Positions 23,640-43,346 of a DNA stretch of 64,000 nt are shown here, one piece after another. The DNA is from Gossypium raimondii. Taxonomy: Eukaryota; Streptophyta; Magnoliopsida; Malvales; Malvaceae. Location of the stretch: contig NC_068572.1 in NCBI RefSeq assembly GCF_025698545.1, positions 1,488,001 to 1,552,000 of the forward strand, written 5' to 3'. A program made the translations under genes and the position numbers. Positions within the stretch are counted from its first letter, which is position 1. Every line of letters starts with the position of its first letter. The notes beneath the pieces were generated by a model. The model searched no databases. It was not told where the DNA came from and was given only the letters and a program-made list of their open reading frames with translations.

Positions 23640-25165
23640 CACCACGAGGGCTTTCTCGATTTTCGCTTCTTCTCACCTAATCAAACCCCTTTTAGTTCAC
23701 TGTTATTCCACGTGGCGTTATATTATTCGTTTATTTGCGTCATCGATTCGCATTCTATTGGTTGGTGCTATTATTATGGTGACAGTCGGGGACGATTTTT
23801 TTGTTAAGCAAACCGTGTGTCATTGGGGGACAAAATCCTTGTGAAACCCTAAATTAGTAATTACATTGAAAATCCTAATTGGAAAGAAAATCTTATCCAA
23901 AAAGCTAAAAAGTATACAAAGAATCAATTACTTTTATTATAAATTAATACATTTATATTCTTTTACATAAATTGAAAATCATATTATTTTATTTTTAATT
24001 AATTAATTCCCATCTATTTTCTTGATCCTCAATCTCAGTTTGATATATTTTGATAACCAAATTAATTTCACCTCCACTATTTTAATTAATTAAATTTTAT
24101 CATTTTAAATTTAAAAAATACTTTTTCAGTTTTATTATTATTTGAAATGAACTTTAATATCATCAAAAGTCTTTCATAAGTTAAATTTATCTAAATAATT
24201 ATTCTTCTACTGTTATACAATTATGAGTTCAATGTTTTCAATTATAAATCATGAAAATTTTGAACATGTTAGGCTTATATGTTACTAGTTTTTATTTGGT
24301 TACACCCCAAATAATATTTTAAAAACCTTAATATATTTTCACTTAATATGTCAGTTATTTAATTAATTATTATATTTTATATATTGATTACGTTTTTCTT
24401 TACTGACTTAATTTTTTTATCTTAATTAGTCTTCTATTTCTTAGATTTTAAAATTTAAATTTAATTGCTAACATTGTTAACCATTTTATATTAAATTTGT
24501 TGACGTGATATTTAAAAAAAAAAAGAAATACTTACTTGATAGTTATTGTATTTAACGGTTGCTGTTAAACTAGAAAAATGATATTGTAATAAACCTGAAT
24601 ATAACAAAATAATTTGAATAATGTTAACAATTAAACTTAAATTTAAAAATCTGAAAAGTAGTACTAAATTCTTAATAAAAATACAGAAACTAATTTCTAA
24701 ATTTACAAATAGTACGACATTTGAGTCATAACTTAATTGAAAGACAAGCTCTATGAACATTATTTTTTCATTTACAAAATTTAAACTAAAAGAAAAAAAA
24801 CATCAAATTTCTTGCCGTTACCTATTTATTTAAAATAAAATTTATTGATTATTCAATTAAGAACAGAATTTTTTTTACATATTTTTAATATTTCAGTTAT
24901 AACATAATGACAAAAATTCCAGTCCTAAGAATTTAATAACGTCACGTGTTAAAAAGCTAAAAATCAACCCCAAAAAAATCTGTTTTTTCATCATTAAATT
25001 AATGTTTTCCATAGGACAAAAATTAAAATTAAACCGACAATACAATAAAGGGTCTTAAATTGTGAAAATTATGATTTCCTGCCGTTTGATACTAATACGG
25101 GCCAAAATCCAAGTAGACATGAAGGGAAAAAATAATACTAAAATTACATATAAATTTTAATTTAA
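23640..25165. other. AT-rich intergenic DNA
   Basis: Upstream region of the ECT2-like gene (the 5' leader around 23450-23600 is GA-rich on the plus strand, so CT-rich in the mRNA). Beyond about 23850 only AT-rich DNA is seen, with no recognisable gene. Confidence 0.45.
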
Positions 25166-25174
25166 TATATAATA

Positions 25175-25621
25175 GGTTTAATACATAAATTGGTACCTAA
25201 ACTCAATACTTTTTTCTAATATAGTACCTACTTTATTTATTAATGCAATATGATATCTGTATTTGACAATTTATACATTTTGGTAGGCAAAATGTTAGCC
25301 TTTAGTGTTCAATTTGAATTTTGGAGTTGATTTGATGAAAAGTCAAAATTAGCTAATAATATTAGCAATTTAAATACAAAATTAAACAAATTCACAATCA
25401 ACACTAAATTTATTTTATTTTATTAACAAAATCATGAAAAATTCAAACCTAATAATATTAGTAATTAACTTTTCATCAAATCAAACTTAAAACCTATCGT
25501 CAGATATTTAAGTACCAAAATATGTCACTATTGTCAAATACATGTATCAAATTGTACAAAAAATAACACTAACACATTAGAAAAAAGCATCAAACTTAGG
25601 TACCAAATGATATATTAAACT
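25175..25621. mobile_element. MULE-type MITE with perfect 9-bp target duplication
   Basis: Terminal inverted repeats of at least 40 bp: the left begins GGTTTAATACATAAATTGG and the right inverts to AGTTTAATATATCATTTGG, both followed by TACCTAA. The element is flanked on both sides by TATATAATA (25166-25174 and 25622-25630). It is 447 bp with no coding capacity. The AT-rich flank makes chance identity possible, but the match sits exactly at the repeat ends. Confidence 0.6.
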
Positions 25622-25630
25622 TATATAATA

Positions 25631-26018
25631 TAATACAAGAATTTAGATGTAATCCAATTATTCATATAAAACTTTTATTTTAATTTACTTTTCACGTATC
25701 ATTAACACAATACGGACACCTACTTATTATAAACATAAACAATTATATTTAAATTTCAAGAGTTATTTCTTTAATGCGTTGATGCTTTTATAGGCTAAAA
25801 TTGCATAATAACACCTTTAGTTGTTCTTAATTAAGATTTTCATTTTAAATGTTTATTGTCTTTAGCTTTTAGTGTTCCTATGTATAATCGAATCAAAATT
25901 AAATTATCATTCCATAAACACTACACTGAATACTCAAATAAGGGGCTATAAATAAAAATAATATAAGAAAAGGGATGTTATTACTCTAGTTATAGTTCAA
26001 GTAGCGGCATCCTACCGG
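25631..26018. other. Spacer downstream of LysRS gene
   Basis: No further gene is seen; contains the likely 3' untranslated region of the minus-strand lysyl-tRNA synthetase gene. Confidence 0.4.
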
Positions 26019-32973
<6,955 letters not shown>

Positions 32974-32989
32974 ATTGCTTTATGCTTTT

Positions 32990-35040
32990 TGCTGTTATTA
33001 CCAGTTTACCACTACTACCACTCTTCTTCCTCGTTTTATCTGCTATTCCATCTTAAAACATTTTCCTTTTTTCTTCTTGGTCAAATTTCCCATCAGTCCC
33101 TGAATTTGAATGAAGTTTTAAATTTAATCCCTACTCTTAAAAAATTTAATTTAATCATTCGTGTTCAAGTCTCACCATTTACAATTGCAACCTGTGCGAT
33201 GATGAATTTTGTCTTATTCTTTTATATTCTTCATGCATTGTATTTTGTACTAACTTGACAATACGTTGTAATTACTTACATTTATATTTGCATTTTACCG
33301 GTGAATATACAAATACAACTTTAAATAATATGTTATATTTTCAATCCCTTTATAACAGCTCCATTTATCATTAAGTTTTATCTCATTATAGAAAAGTGGT
33401 TAAAACATATAAGAGCTGTATGAATTATTGTTTTTATGTAAATTTTATTTTACATTCTTCTACACGATTAACTATAAAGTGGTTAAAAACGTATAAAAGG
33501 TGCATGAATTATTGTTTTATGCATTATTTTATTTTGCATTCTTCCACACGATTAATTATAAAGTTCATAAGTTTATGTTGTTTTTAATTCATAATAGAAT
33601 ATTTAATTAGAAATTTTAATTGTATATTAAATTTATATTTTTAATAAAATATGATTCATATTTTTTATGTGAAATTTAAATATTTTGTTGAAATAATATT
33701 ATAATTAAGATTATTTTTATTTAAAAATATAATTAATATGTTTTCTTATATGAAATATTTATAATTTTACTTAAAATTTTAGACAATATGTTATTATAGA
33801 TAACTAATTTAATGAAAAAGTATTTCATAATTATAGATATTATTGTTATAAGTGAAAAAGTATTATATAGCATTAAAATAAAAATAAAAAAATTATTTTA
33901 CTATAAACTTGGTTATTGTAGTCAAATATTGTTATAGCGGTGACGGTTAAAGAGAGGGTTAATTATAGTTTAATTGTTGGTTAAAATATACCATAAGTAC
34001 GTATACTCTTGAAAATTTAAAATTTAGTCCTTGTACTTTTTTATACAAAGCCTAGAATTACCCATAATCCTCCCCAGTCCTTATATTTTATTATTAAGAA
34101 TTCATCTCTCTAATTTTCAAATTTCAAAATTTAGGTCCAATCATTAATATTATTTGTTAAATTTTGGTTCATTGCTACCAAGTGATTTTTTTTCAAAATG
34201 TGATACTAAAAATTTAACGGTGATAACAATTAGACCTGAATTTTAAAATTTTAAAAATAAAAGACTAAATTCTTACAAAAAATAAAAATATAAAATTAAA
34301 TGCCAAATTTATGAAAAATAAACCATAACATATTTTAATCTATTTATTGATACCATTATTAATTTTCATCAAAATTATAGTTGAATATATATTTAAAAAT
34401 TTTACACTATTTATATTTTCAGTCAAAATTGAACATACTTCATAAAATTATAAATTGTTGAATTCATTTTTATATAATTAGTTCAAATTTAGAATTTTAA
34501 TATTATTTATTTTAATTTTAATTTTAATTTAATTAATTTCAATTTATCAGTTTACATATTTCACTTACATTTTAATTAATTTCTCCAAACTTTTTAAATT
34601 TATCCAGTCTTTAAAAATGTACACAAAATATATGCTTCTTATCAAGCCAAGCTTGAGAGCTATGTTAGGCCTTTTCGACCATTTTCCTAATCAGGCCAGG
34701 CTGAGTGAGGCTCAAACCAAGAAATCTGTCCAAAAAATTCGACCTATAATCGATTCGGGTTTTGAGTATTAAATTTTTTTGAAATCGAGTCGTGGTGGAT
34801 TATAAATGGGACAAAGCTGGAAACTTTTATTAACGAGTCAGAATTAAATTATAAATTTTCGGTGATCAAATATAATTTAATCATTGGATTAATTTATAAT
34901 TTTATAGTTTTTAGATGGGTCATGCAACAATTTTACTATTTTAGACAAAGCTAAGGCCTCGGTTACGATATTTACCTAAGCCCAAAGGTTAACATGAAAT
35001 TTTAAAAGAATTGTACAAAAATTAGGCTTGGGAATTGGGT
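32990..35040. other. Intergenic repeat-rich DNA
   Basis: Starts with the LysRS upstream region. At about 33385-33562 an 85-90 bp unit is tandemly duplicated (AAGTGGTTAAAA..ACACGATTAA). About 34640-35040 holds degraded copies of the window's dispersed hAT-derived repeat (GGCCAGGCTGAGTGAGGCTC and similar). No gene is seen; plus-strand frames at 32653-33258 are antisense to the LysRS first exon and its leader. Confidence 0.5.
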
Positions 35041-35049
35041 TTGGGTAAA

Positions 35050-36310
35050 ACTAGACCTGTCTATAGGGCGGATCACTCGACTCGAAAGCCTACCCAAAAA
35101 GTAGGAGGGTTTGGATAAAATATAGGCCTGAAAAATGAGCTTTGGGCAAAAAATAAGGCCCGTTTGAAAAACGGGTCAAGTATTGGGTAAGACTTTTTTG
35201 GTCTTGAGTAGGTAAAACTAGACCTGTCCATGGGGCAGGTCACCCGACCCGAAAGCTTGCCTGAAAAGTGGGAGGGTTTAGATAAAATATAGGCCCAAAA
35301 AATGAGCTTGGGGCAAAAAATAAGGCTCGTTTGAAAAACGGGTCAAGCATCTTGTAAGACTTTTTTGGTCTTGAGTGGGTATGACTAGGGGTGTGCATAA
35401 TTCGGGTAAAATCGAAAAAATTCAGTTAATCGACCGAATTCGGTTAATCGGTCGGTTAACCGAATTTTTCGGTCGGGGGTCGGTTAATTTTTTTTATGAT
35501 TTTTTAGTTAACGGTTAATTCGGTTTGAAACCGGTCGGTTAACCGAAAAAATTAATAAATAAAATTATCCAACCCAGCCCAAACTCAATTATCCAACCCA
35601 ATTACCCAACCCAATAAAACTAAAACTAAAACTAAAGTTTACCCAATTACCCAATCCAATAAAACTAAAACTAAAAGACAACTCAATTTACTAAAGTCTA
35701 AAACCCAATTTACTTTAATAATTTATAAATTTTAAAAATTTTAAAAATAAAAAAAATTTCGGGCAATTCGGGTATTTTTCGGTAATTCGGTTAATTCGGG
35801 TAATTCGGGTAATTTTTAACCAAAAATAAAAAATACATAATTTTCGGTTAATTCGGTTAACCGACCTTATTAACCGAAAAAATTTCGGTTCGGTTAATTT
35901 TTTTTTAAAAAAATCGGTTCGGTTAACGGTTAAAATTTTTGGAAGGTCGGTTAATTCGGTTATAGTAATTTCGGGTCGGTTAACCGAATGAACACCTCTA
36001 GGTATGACCCTCCCGAAAGCTCGCCTGGAAAGTGGGAGGGTTTGGATAAAATATAGGCCCGAAAAATGAGCTTGAGGCAAAAAATAAGGTCCGTTTGAAA
36101 AACGGGTCAAGCATCGGGTAAGACTTTTTTGGTTTTGAGCCCGACTCCCGACTTGAATATGCAAAAAAAAAAGCTGTTGAATTTTTTTTACTGTTTTCTT
36201 ACATTTTTTATTGTTTTATTACTATTTTCTTGTTATTTTTTTCATTGTTTTGCTATAATTTCAGTATTATATTGCTACTATTTTGTTGTTATTATTTGGA
36301 TATTGTATAA
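35050..36310 (+). repeat. Tandemly amplified copy of the dispersed repeat, interrupted by a hAT element
   Basis: The 5' portion of the repeat family occurs three times in a row (starting about 35056, 35221 and resuming at 36009). Each unit is about 165 bp and carries GGAGGGTTTGGATAAAATAT-like text and AAAACGGGTCAAG. The third unit is split by the element at 35386-36000. The tail to about 36310 matches the tail of the copies at 39443-40045 (inverted) and 60290-60830. Confidence 0.7.
35386..36000. mobile_element. Non-autonomous hAT element with perfect 8-bp target duplication
   Basis: Begins TAGGGGTGTGCATAATTCGG and ends in the inverse of TAGAGGTGTTCATTCGG. Both flanks are GGTATGAC (35378-35385 and 36001-36008). 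It is 615 bp, rich in CGGTTAA/TTAACCG motifs on both strands, with no transposase. The perfect duplication places its insertion after the tandem amplification of the host repeat. Confidence 0.85.
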
Positions 36311-37130
36311 CTCGATCGAATACTCACCCCTACCTCTAAAAGGAAGAGGGGAAGGACCCTTACCTGCATTAAGTTTTGTTATTATTGGACCAATAAATTA
36401 TTAGCATATTTAATAGATAATAGATAAATACCCGAATAAACCTAATCCAATAACCCAAAGTTGGTTAATCAAAAAAACTAATCAAATCAAAGTCAGTTCG
36501 ATTTGATCAGTTTTTTTACTTAAGTCGATGTCGAGATAAAATTTAAAATTTTGAATTTAAAACAACTAAAAATTTAACTTCCAAATGGGTAAAATGCAAA
36601 TTTTCCAAATACTTTTGAAATACTAGTAATATAAGTACTAGACTAATAATTATACCTTTTTGCAATTACTTTTGAAAGTCACCTAATTATCACTTTAGAC
36701 TATGAAAGGGTTTAATTGAAGTATTCTACAATTCATTGTTTTGATACCGAAATAGATGAGAAAATACGAGACAAACTTTTTAGGTCAAAAGCTTCACTTT
36801 TTAATCTTTTTTGCCATTCTTAATATATCACTAAATCAAGTCAAGCAAAGGGCAAGATACACTAAGGTCTTCCATTATACCTTTAATTAAAAAAATGTTT
36901 TCACATCTCACCTAACTCAATTGACTTCAAAAGATTTTTGTACTCTAATTGCACCCAAAAATATAATAATAAGAAATTAGGTTAGGTTTTTCAGATTCAA
37001 AACCATTGTGATTAACAAAAAAAAAATTTATTTTAAACAAATGAGATAAAGATTTTTTTTTATCTAATATTAGAGGTAGGAGATGGGGTAATACGGTTTG
37101 AACTCGTGCCAAATGGGTGTCTGACAAGAG
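36311..37130. other. Intergenic, nothing identified
   Basis: AT-rich DNA with no bounded element or gene. Short frames here lack recognisable domains. Confidence 0.4.
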
Positions 37131-37131
37131 T

Positions 37132-37357
37132 CAGGGGCGAAGGCAGAAAAGTTTTGAGGGGGGCCGAAATTAAATAATTTTGCCATTTTAATAGCCTGTA
37201 TCTTATAATTTTTAAAGGATTAAATCAAAATTTTTTTCATTTTGGGAAGGCCAAAGTGCAATTTTACCATTATAAATTTAAAATTTTAAGGGGTCTAAAT
37301 GAAAATTTTCTATTTTAGGGGGGTCAGGGCCCCTGCCACCCCCTGGATTCACCACTG
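37132..37357. mobile_element. Short hAT-type MITE (CAGGGGCG ends)
   Basis: Left end CAGGGGCGAAGGCAG; right end inverts to CAGTGGTGAATCCAGGGGG. The flanks are ACAAGAGT (37124-37131) and ACGAGAGT (37358-37365), seven of eight identical. It is 226 bp and non-coding. A decayed relative appears near 41270-41480 (GGGGCTCGCAGGGGTTTCGC and the same interior). Confidence 0.65.
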
Positions 37358-37949
37358 ACGAGAGTTTTAATCAATACTCCATTCAAGTCAAGACATAAAT
37401 GACATAACGATAAATTTAACTGTCAACGCTTACATCTTTTGTCAAATTGGCTTTTTATTCTTTTTTTTAACAGAAATACTGATTAAAGTATTAATTTATG
37501 TATATGGCAATCCACATGTGTTTCATGCTGACATGGCACTGGTCTTGTATGCCATGTCAACAAATAATTTAATAATTATAAAAATATTAAAAAATATATA
37601 AGAAAATAACTCAAAATAAAAAAATCATAAAATTAGCATGAAGTACACATAAATTGTCATGTGGATCGTCGTTTAAAATTTTAACATTTTAGTCAATATT
37701 TCATTAATAACAGAGCAATTCAACTTTTTTTGAAATGTTGATGATCAAATTGTCTTTTTAAAAGGTTTAGGCAAAATTTAGCTCCAAAAAGAATAAGAAC
37801 CAAATTGACAAAAGATGTAAAATTAAGGGCCAAATTTGTTATTATACCAAGAAAAATATATAAAAAAATTAATATTGCTATTAATTATCATTAGTTGCTC
37901 ACTTTGAGCATGAATTTTTTTGAATATTAATATTAATTATAGGTTCTTA

Positions 37950-38100
37950 TCATATTTGCTCTTTTTGATACTATGCCTAAAACTATCCATAGCCCATCCC
38001 CAACCCTTAAATAGAAGGATAATGCACTTCAGCGCACTTGAACCCAAGTCCTCCTACATTGACAATAATACTGATACTAATTAAGTCAAGACTAAATCAA
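37950..38100 (-). mobile_element. tRNA-derived SINE copy 1
   Basis: On the minus strand the sequence reads ..GTAGGAGGACTTGGGTTCAAGTG.. in two parts, followed by CATTATCCTTCTATTTAAGG and CTATGGATAGTTTTAGGC. GGGTTCAAGTG fits a Pol III B box. Three other copies occur in the window (40556-40684, 49622-49790, 61950-62095). Confidence 0.55.
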
Positions 38101-39434
38101 CTATTCACTTTGAAAATTAACAATTTTTGTTTTAAAAAATTAACTCAAAAATATACATTTTAATGTAAATTATTTGATTCAATATAATCAATACATTTAA
38201 ATTAAATTAATCATTCCCTTCTTTCTTTTATTATCATCAACCCAAAATCATTTTTTAATAGAAAAATAGTTTCTTGCTTGTTTTAGTTAAATTCCTTGTT
38301 TTCATACTTCATAGTAGACGACAAGACAGGCCAGGTTGGCGAATCTTTATTATTATAGTTCCCAGTATGGTATGACGGGGTCGAGGTTAGTCTGAAAATT
38401 GAGAGAGTTTGGATAAAAATATAGGTTCGAGAAATAAGTTTATGATGTGAGCATAGTTACGTCATGTTACGATGTAATTTGACGATGTCGAAATTGGCTT
38501 AGGTGTTTCATATGTTTGTGTTAAGCTCGAGTTTGTGCTAATATTTTATGCGTGTGTTAATTTGATAGATGAGGGTGTCATTTGTTTATATGGGTATGCG
38601 TGTGGTCATGGTGTGTTAACTCTATTTGTTTATAACAAAGTGAATTTCGTAGAAAGCACTTGGAAGAATGATGATGGGTGGGTGCTTTTGAATCATCACT
38701 TTATATTAAAATGAAGACATAAACAAGATGACCAAAGACTTAAAAAGGAAAAAAAAATATCGAAAATGTTTCTTTTTTTTTTTTTTTTCAAATTTTCGTT
38801 AGGTCGTTCGTTTTTAAAAAAAAAAATCTTATTAAGCCTCTTAACATGTAAAATTTTTAATTATATCTTTCTTTTTAATTCATTAAACCTTTTGAAATTT
38901 TATCATTATTCGCGACTAAGGGTGCCTTTGAATGAGCGGTTTGTTTACCTCCGATAAAGTTAAAAACAACGATGACGGTAAGATTAATTACTATAACTAT
39001 GAAGTAAAAAATTGCACCACATCACTGCCCATCCAAAGCCACCCTAAATAAATTACTTCCAATAAATGCATTTTTTAAAATTTTAAACTTTTTTTTTTTT
39101 TATATTCCTCCGATGCAAGAACGAGATTGTAACCTCTTCAACTAACAACCACTTCAACTAACAACTAGTTCACTATTAAAAAAGAGAGTTTTATGAATGG
39201 TTCTAATATGATCGATCATTAATGCAACAATTAACTAACTAGAATAAATCTAATTACAAGCTAAAAGTTGAACAACTAATTTAACTCTAATAGTCTAACT
39301 AACTAGAATAAATCTCACTACTAACTCAACAATTAACTTAGTTCTAATTAACTAAATCTCATTACCAGTAACAAATTGAATAACTAATTTTAACTCTAAC
39401 GGGTAAAATCTCATTACATGTACTGAATTGATCA
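38101..39434. other. Intergenic with truncated repeat copies
   Basis: About 38335-38450 is a short decayed piece of the dispersed hAT-derived repeat (AGAGAGTTTGGATAAAAATA). The rest is AT-rich; around 39130-39420 the phrase AACTAACTAGAATAAATCTC recurs in loosely repeated form. No gene seen. Confidence 0.45.
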
Positions 39435-39442
39435 CTTAACTC

Positions 39443-40045
39443 TAGAGTTGGTTATGGGTCGGGCTGGGTTAAATAAAAAATTTAGGCACAATTTTTAGAC
39501 CCGAGCTTAAAAAATGGGTCTAAAATTTTGCCGAAGCTCAGCCTAGATGAAAATGCTAAAACTCGAGCCTGACCCAGCCAGTCCGTATTAATTTTTTTGT
39601 ATTATTTTTTATATAAAAATAAATTTTAAAAATATAAAACATCAAATACACTAAAAACATTAAAATAAATGTTTCCTAACAAATGGAAAAAATAAAAAAA
39701 ATACTTAAATAACACTAAGATAAGTGCAACTTAGCAAACAAATGCCTCTAAAATAATAGTAAAATTAATAATAAAATAAGAGTTGTACAATATACAAACA
39801 ATAACAACAAAATAATAGCAATATAATAGCGAAATATAGCAAAACAATGAAAAACAGTAAAAAAAAAAGCAATAGTTTCTTTTTGCAACTTCGGGCCAAG
39901 TTGGGAAAAAAAGCTTACCCTAGGTCTGGCCCATTCAAAATCGAGTCTTATTCTCTGTTGAAGCCCATTTTTCGAGTTTATATTTTTGTCCAAACCCTCC
40001 CACTTTTCAGACGAGTCTTCAGGCCGGGCCACATAGACAAGTCTA
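39443..40045 (-). mobile_element. hAT-derived dispersed repeat copy with target duplication
   Basis: Begins TAGAGTTGGTTATGGGTCGG and ends in the inverse of TAGACTTGTCTATGTGGCCC. The flanks are CTTAACTC (39435-39442) and CCTAACTC (40046-40053), seven of eight identical. The typical GGGAGGGTTTGGAC..ATAT phrase lies on the minus strand near 40000. Confidence 0.65.
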
Positions 40046-40555
40046 CCTAACTCTAGTGACCTAAATCTCATTACAAATATTGAATTAAATAACTAACTCA
40101 ACGTAATTCAACTCTAATTACCCAAATCTCATTACAAGTACGAAATAGAATAATTAACTCAACTCTAATTGACTAACTAATTAATAAAAATAAATCTCGA
40201 GAAAAAAAAACAATATATTTGTATAATATGAGACTTGATTTTAAAATTTCAAAATTTATAAATCATAAACTTAAAACTTTTCCATTATACCATTATGCCC
40301 CCCAAAAAAAATTTCCCCATTCAACCAAAAGCCTAAATACTATGCGTTGTTTGACTTAGGCTTAGCCAATCATTTTGGTGACATTAATAAGGTAGACATT
40401 TCTTAGCGGGTTCTATCCTCAAAACGTTAAACATGAAACCATTAGTAGCAGTGAAACATTTTTGTGTTGTCTTTTTATTAGTAAAGATTCTATTTGCACA
40501 TATTACTCCCACTTTAATAATTATATTATTATCTTTTTTCAAAAAATATTATTAG

Positions 40556-40684
40556 TTTGGTTGGTATTGATATCGACATTGTTGTCAGTGTAAGAAGACG
40601 TGAGTTTGAGTGTGCTAAAGCGCATTTATCCTCCTATTTAAAGGTTGTGATGGATTATGGATAGTTCTAAGCATTGTATCAATT
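40556..40684 (+). mobile_element. tRNA-derived SINE copy 2
   Basis: Reads GGTTGGTATTGATATC (A-box side), then GACGTGAGTTTGAGTGTGC (B-box side), CATTTATCCTCCTATTTAAA and ATGGATAGTTCTAAGC. This is the same order as the copies at 37950, 49622 and 61950 but on the opposite strand. Confidence 0.55.
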
Positions 40685-40690
40685 AGAGGT

Positions 40691-42715
40691 GATCATGGGT
40701 TGGGTTGCACCAGAATTTTAGGTCTATTTTTTTACCCAAGTCCAGCCCGAATAAAAATATTAAAATCCCAACTCGGCTTGCCTGTAATAACCATATATAT
40801 TATATTAAATTAAAAACTACCAAACGATGATAATGATTGGATTACAATTTTTAAATTAAAAAAAAATTAAAGGATTGAATTTTTAACTTTTAAAATATAA
40901 GGACCAAATCCCAATTTCTATACAAGTACATAGACTAACAAAATATTTTAACCATATATATTATATTAAACATAGTAGTCAGATCATTATGGACCAAGAG
41001 CAGAATGGAAAATTAATGGAAATTAAAGGAGGATTGAACTAATGTAAAATCAATTAGACCGATAGAAATTAGTTAAAAATCGTTTCAACTAGATTTAAGG
41101 TAATTTATATTTATTTATTTGATTTTGTTATTATAATTTATACAAAAATGTTTACATTATTATTTATTTATTTTAGAATTTAAAAAAACTATAATGATTA
41201 AACCCAAAAACTAGTAATTTAATCAATTCAATTATTGATTCAATTTTTACAACTTTAATATTAAGAGGGGTGTAGCTAAGGGGGCTCGCAGGGGTTTCGC
41301 CCCCCTAAAAATTTTAAAATTTTAAATTAATAAAGGTAAAATTACACTTTGACCCCTAAAATGATAAAAAATGATTTAGTCTTTTAAAATTATAAATATA
41401 TAAGCTATTAAAATGATGAAATTATATTTTATTATCGTAAAATTATAATTTAATTTGAACCCTTCGACCTTGACTACTCTTTTAATATTGCATGATTGTC
41501 TTTTTGGTCATGTTAGTTGTAAGGTTTTCCAACATGGAATATATTTACATATTAAAGATGTTAAAGTCTAGAGTTACTTAATAGGCCAAGTGCCAGTTCA
41601 ATACCATAAAGTATATTATATGCTAAGTATCTTCCTTTCTATATATATAGTTACTTATAAATGGCAAAAGAATAACAAAACAAACTGGAAAAAAAACAAT
41701 GCCAGATGGATCCTATATATATATATATATATATATATATTAATGCCAAATGGAAAAAAACTGATTGAGAATAAATATTAAAAATTATAAAAACAAATTA
41801 AAATCAAATATGATTTTGGTTTTATTGGTAAAGTTAAAATAGCAAGAATTATGATATTTTAGGTTCAAATCTTATTGTGTTTGTAATTTTCTAAATTGAT
41901 ATAACAAATATAAAAAAACTTTTAAAATGATATTTGTTTCTTTGTAAGAATAATGAGTTTTTGGTAATTTCACAATCGAGTCAAAATTGATTGATGGATG
42001 ATATCAACTCAAAAAAAAAACATTTGGTAGCCATGTAAAATAATAGCATTGTAATGAATCTAAATTTTATAATTGATTTTTAAATCCAAAAGTTAAAGAT
42101 AAAAAGTAAGAGGATTAAATTTCAAATATATAAAACTACAGGAGTTTGAACACAATTTAACATATTTCCTTAATAAAGTGCACACCTCACAAACTAAAGT
42201 TGAAAAAAAAAGATAGGCTACCAATATTTGACTATAAAATTAATATTACCTTTCCGTAATGCTATCTCACTGAAGACTTTTTTCTTAATATTAAAAGATA
42301 GGTTTAAATGCACAAATCACTGACTTGAGATGGTACTAAAAATATTTTTAAATAAAATTTAGGTTTATTTTGGAATTATTATATATATATATTTATAAAT
42401 TATTTATCCATCCCGTGAGTGTACAATACAAAATGTTGTCTCTTTTTACTAACATTTTATTTAAAATAAGATGAGTGGAGCAATATTTATGAATTGGGTT
42501 GGGTTAGGGTTATGATTTAATATACGTATTTTTTAAAATTTTAAGTTCGAATTTAAGCTTAACTCAATTTGATTCGTTTAAATAATAAATTTAAATAAAA
42601 ATATATTTTAAGATTATTTAATTGAAATTCGAGTCGAAAAGAACTAAATTGAGGTCAAAAAATACTTTTCTAAGCGTGACTCAAAGTAAGCGGACTAATT
42701 GGATCAGGTTAACTG
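40691..42715. other. Intergenic AT-rich DNA with repeat fragments
   Basis: About 40685-40800 is a truncated dispersed repeat (AGGTGATCATGGGTTGGG). About 41270-41480 is a relative of the 37132 MITE. A TA microsatellite lies at about 41718-41741. No gene seen. Confidence 0.45.
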
Positions 42716-42723
42716 GGTCCAAG

Positions 42724-43346
42724 TGTTACGGGGCTAGATCTTTCGTCTTGCGATCCGTGCAGCCTTAGGCAACCCGTTCGCTCCAAACTTGCCTAAGTCA
42801 GCCTTTACACCTAAAAGTGATGATTCCTTTAGAATTCCTCTCAGGCACCAATTTGTATAGAGAAAACAATTGTGCCAAAAGAAGCTACAAACGAACAATA
42901 GAAAGCCAAAAAAAGAATGCACACAAACACACAAAATGTTTGAGTAAATGCTGAAAGATTTCTATTACTTTTAAGAATTCAACATACAATGGATGAGATA
43001 CAAATGAGGAGGAGGCTCTCTATTTATAGTTGAACTCCCCAAAATCGACTGTCAAGATCAAATTACATCGACGGACGAGATTAGCCTATCCCTTAATTTT
43101 AGGGATTTACAAGATTACATCATATCAAATCAAATTTACAAGATATGATTCCCCTACTTACTAAAAATAGCCTAAGTTGCCATATCTTCATTACTGGGCC
43201 AACTAGGCTTCAATCTGACAGACTTCTCCAATAGTTCTTTGAATCGAGCCAGTTCTCGTAGGTTAAATGTTCCCCATCTAATTGATAGACCTCCATGGGG
43301 AGCATCTTGTGCCATGGTCACGGGATTTGTACTTTGGCATGTGACA
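42724..43346 (-). repeat. 3' LTR of the fossil element
   Basis: Direct repeat of 45656-46284. Lies after the purine tract when read on the minus strand. Confidence 0.8.

Noticed and set aside
35715-36404. Open frames rich in RxNR and Phe/Ile repeats
   Set aside because: They are translations of the CGGTTAA-rich hAT element and the low-complexity repeat tail.
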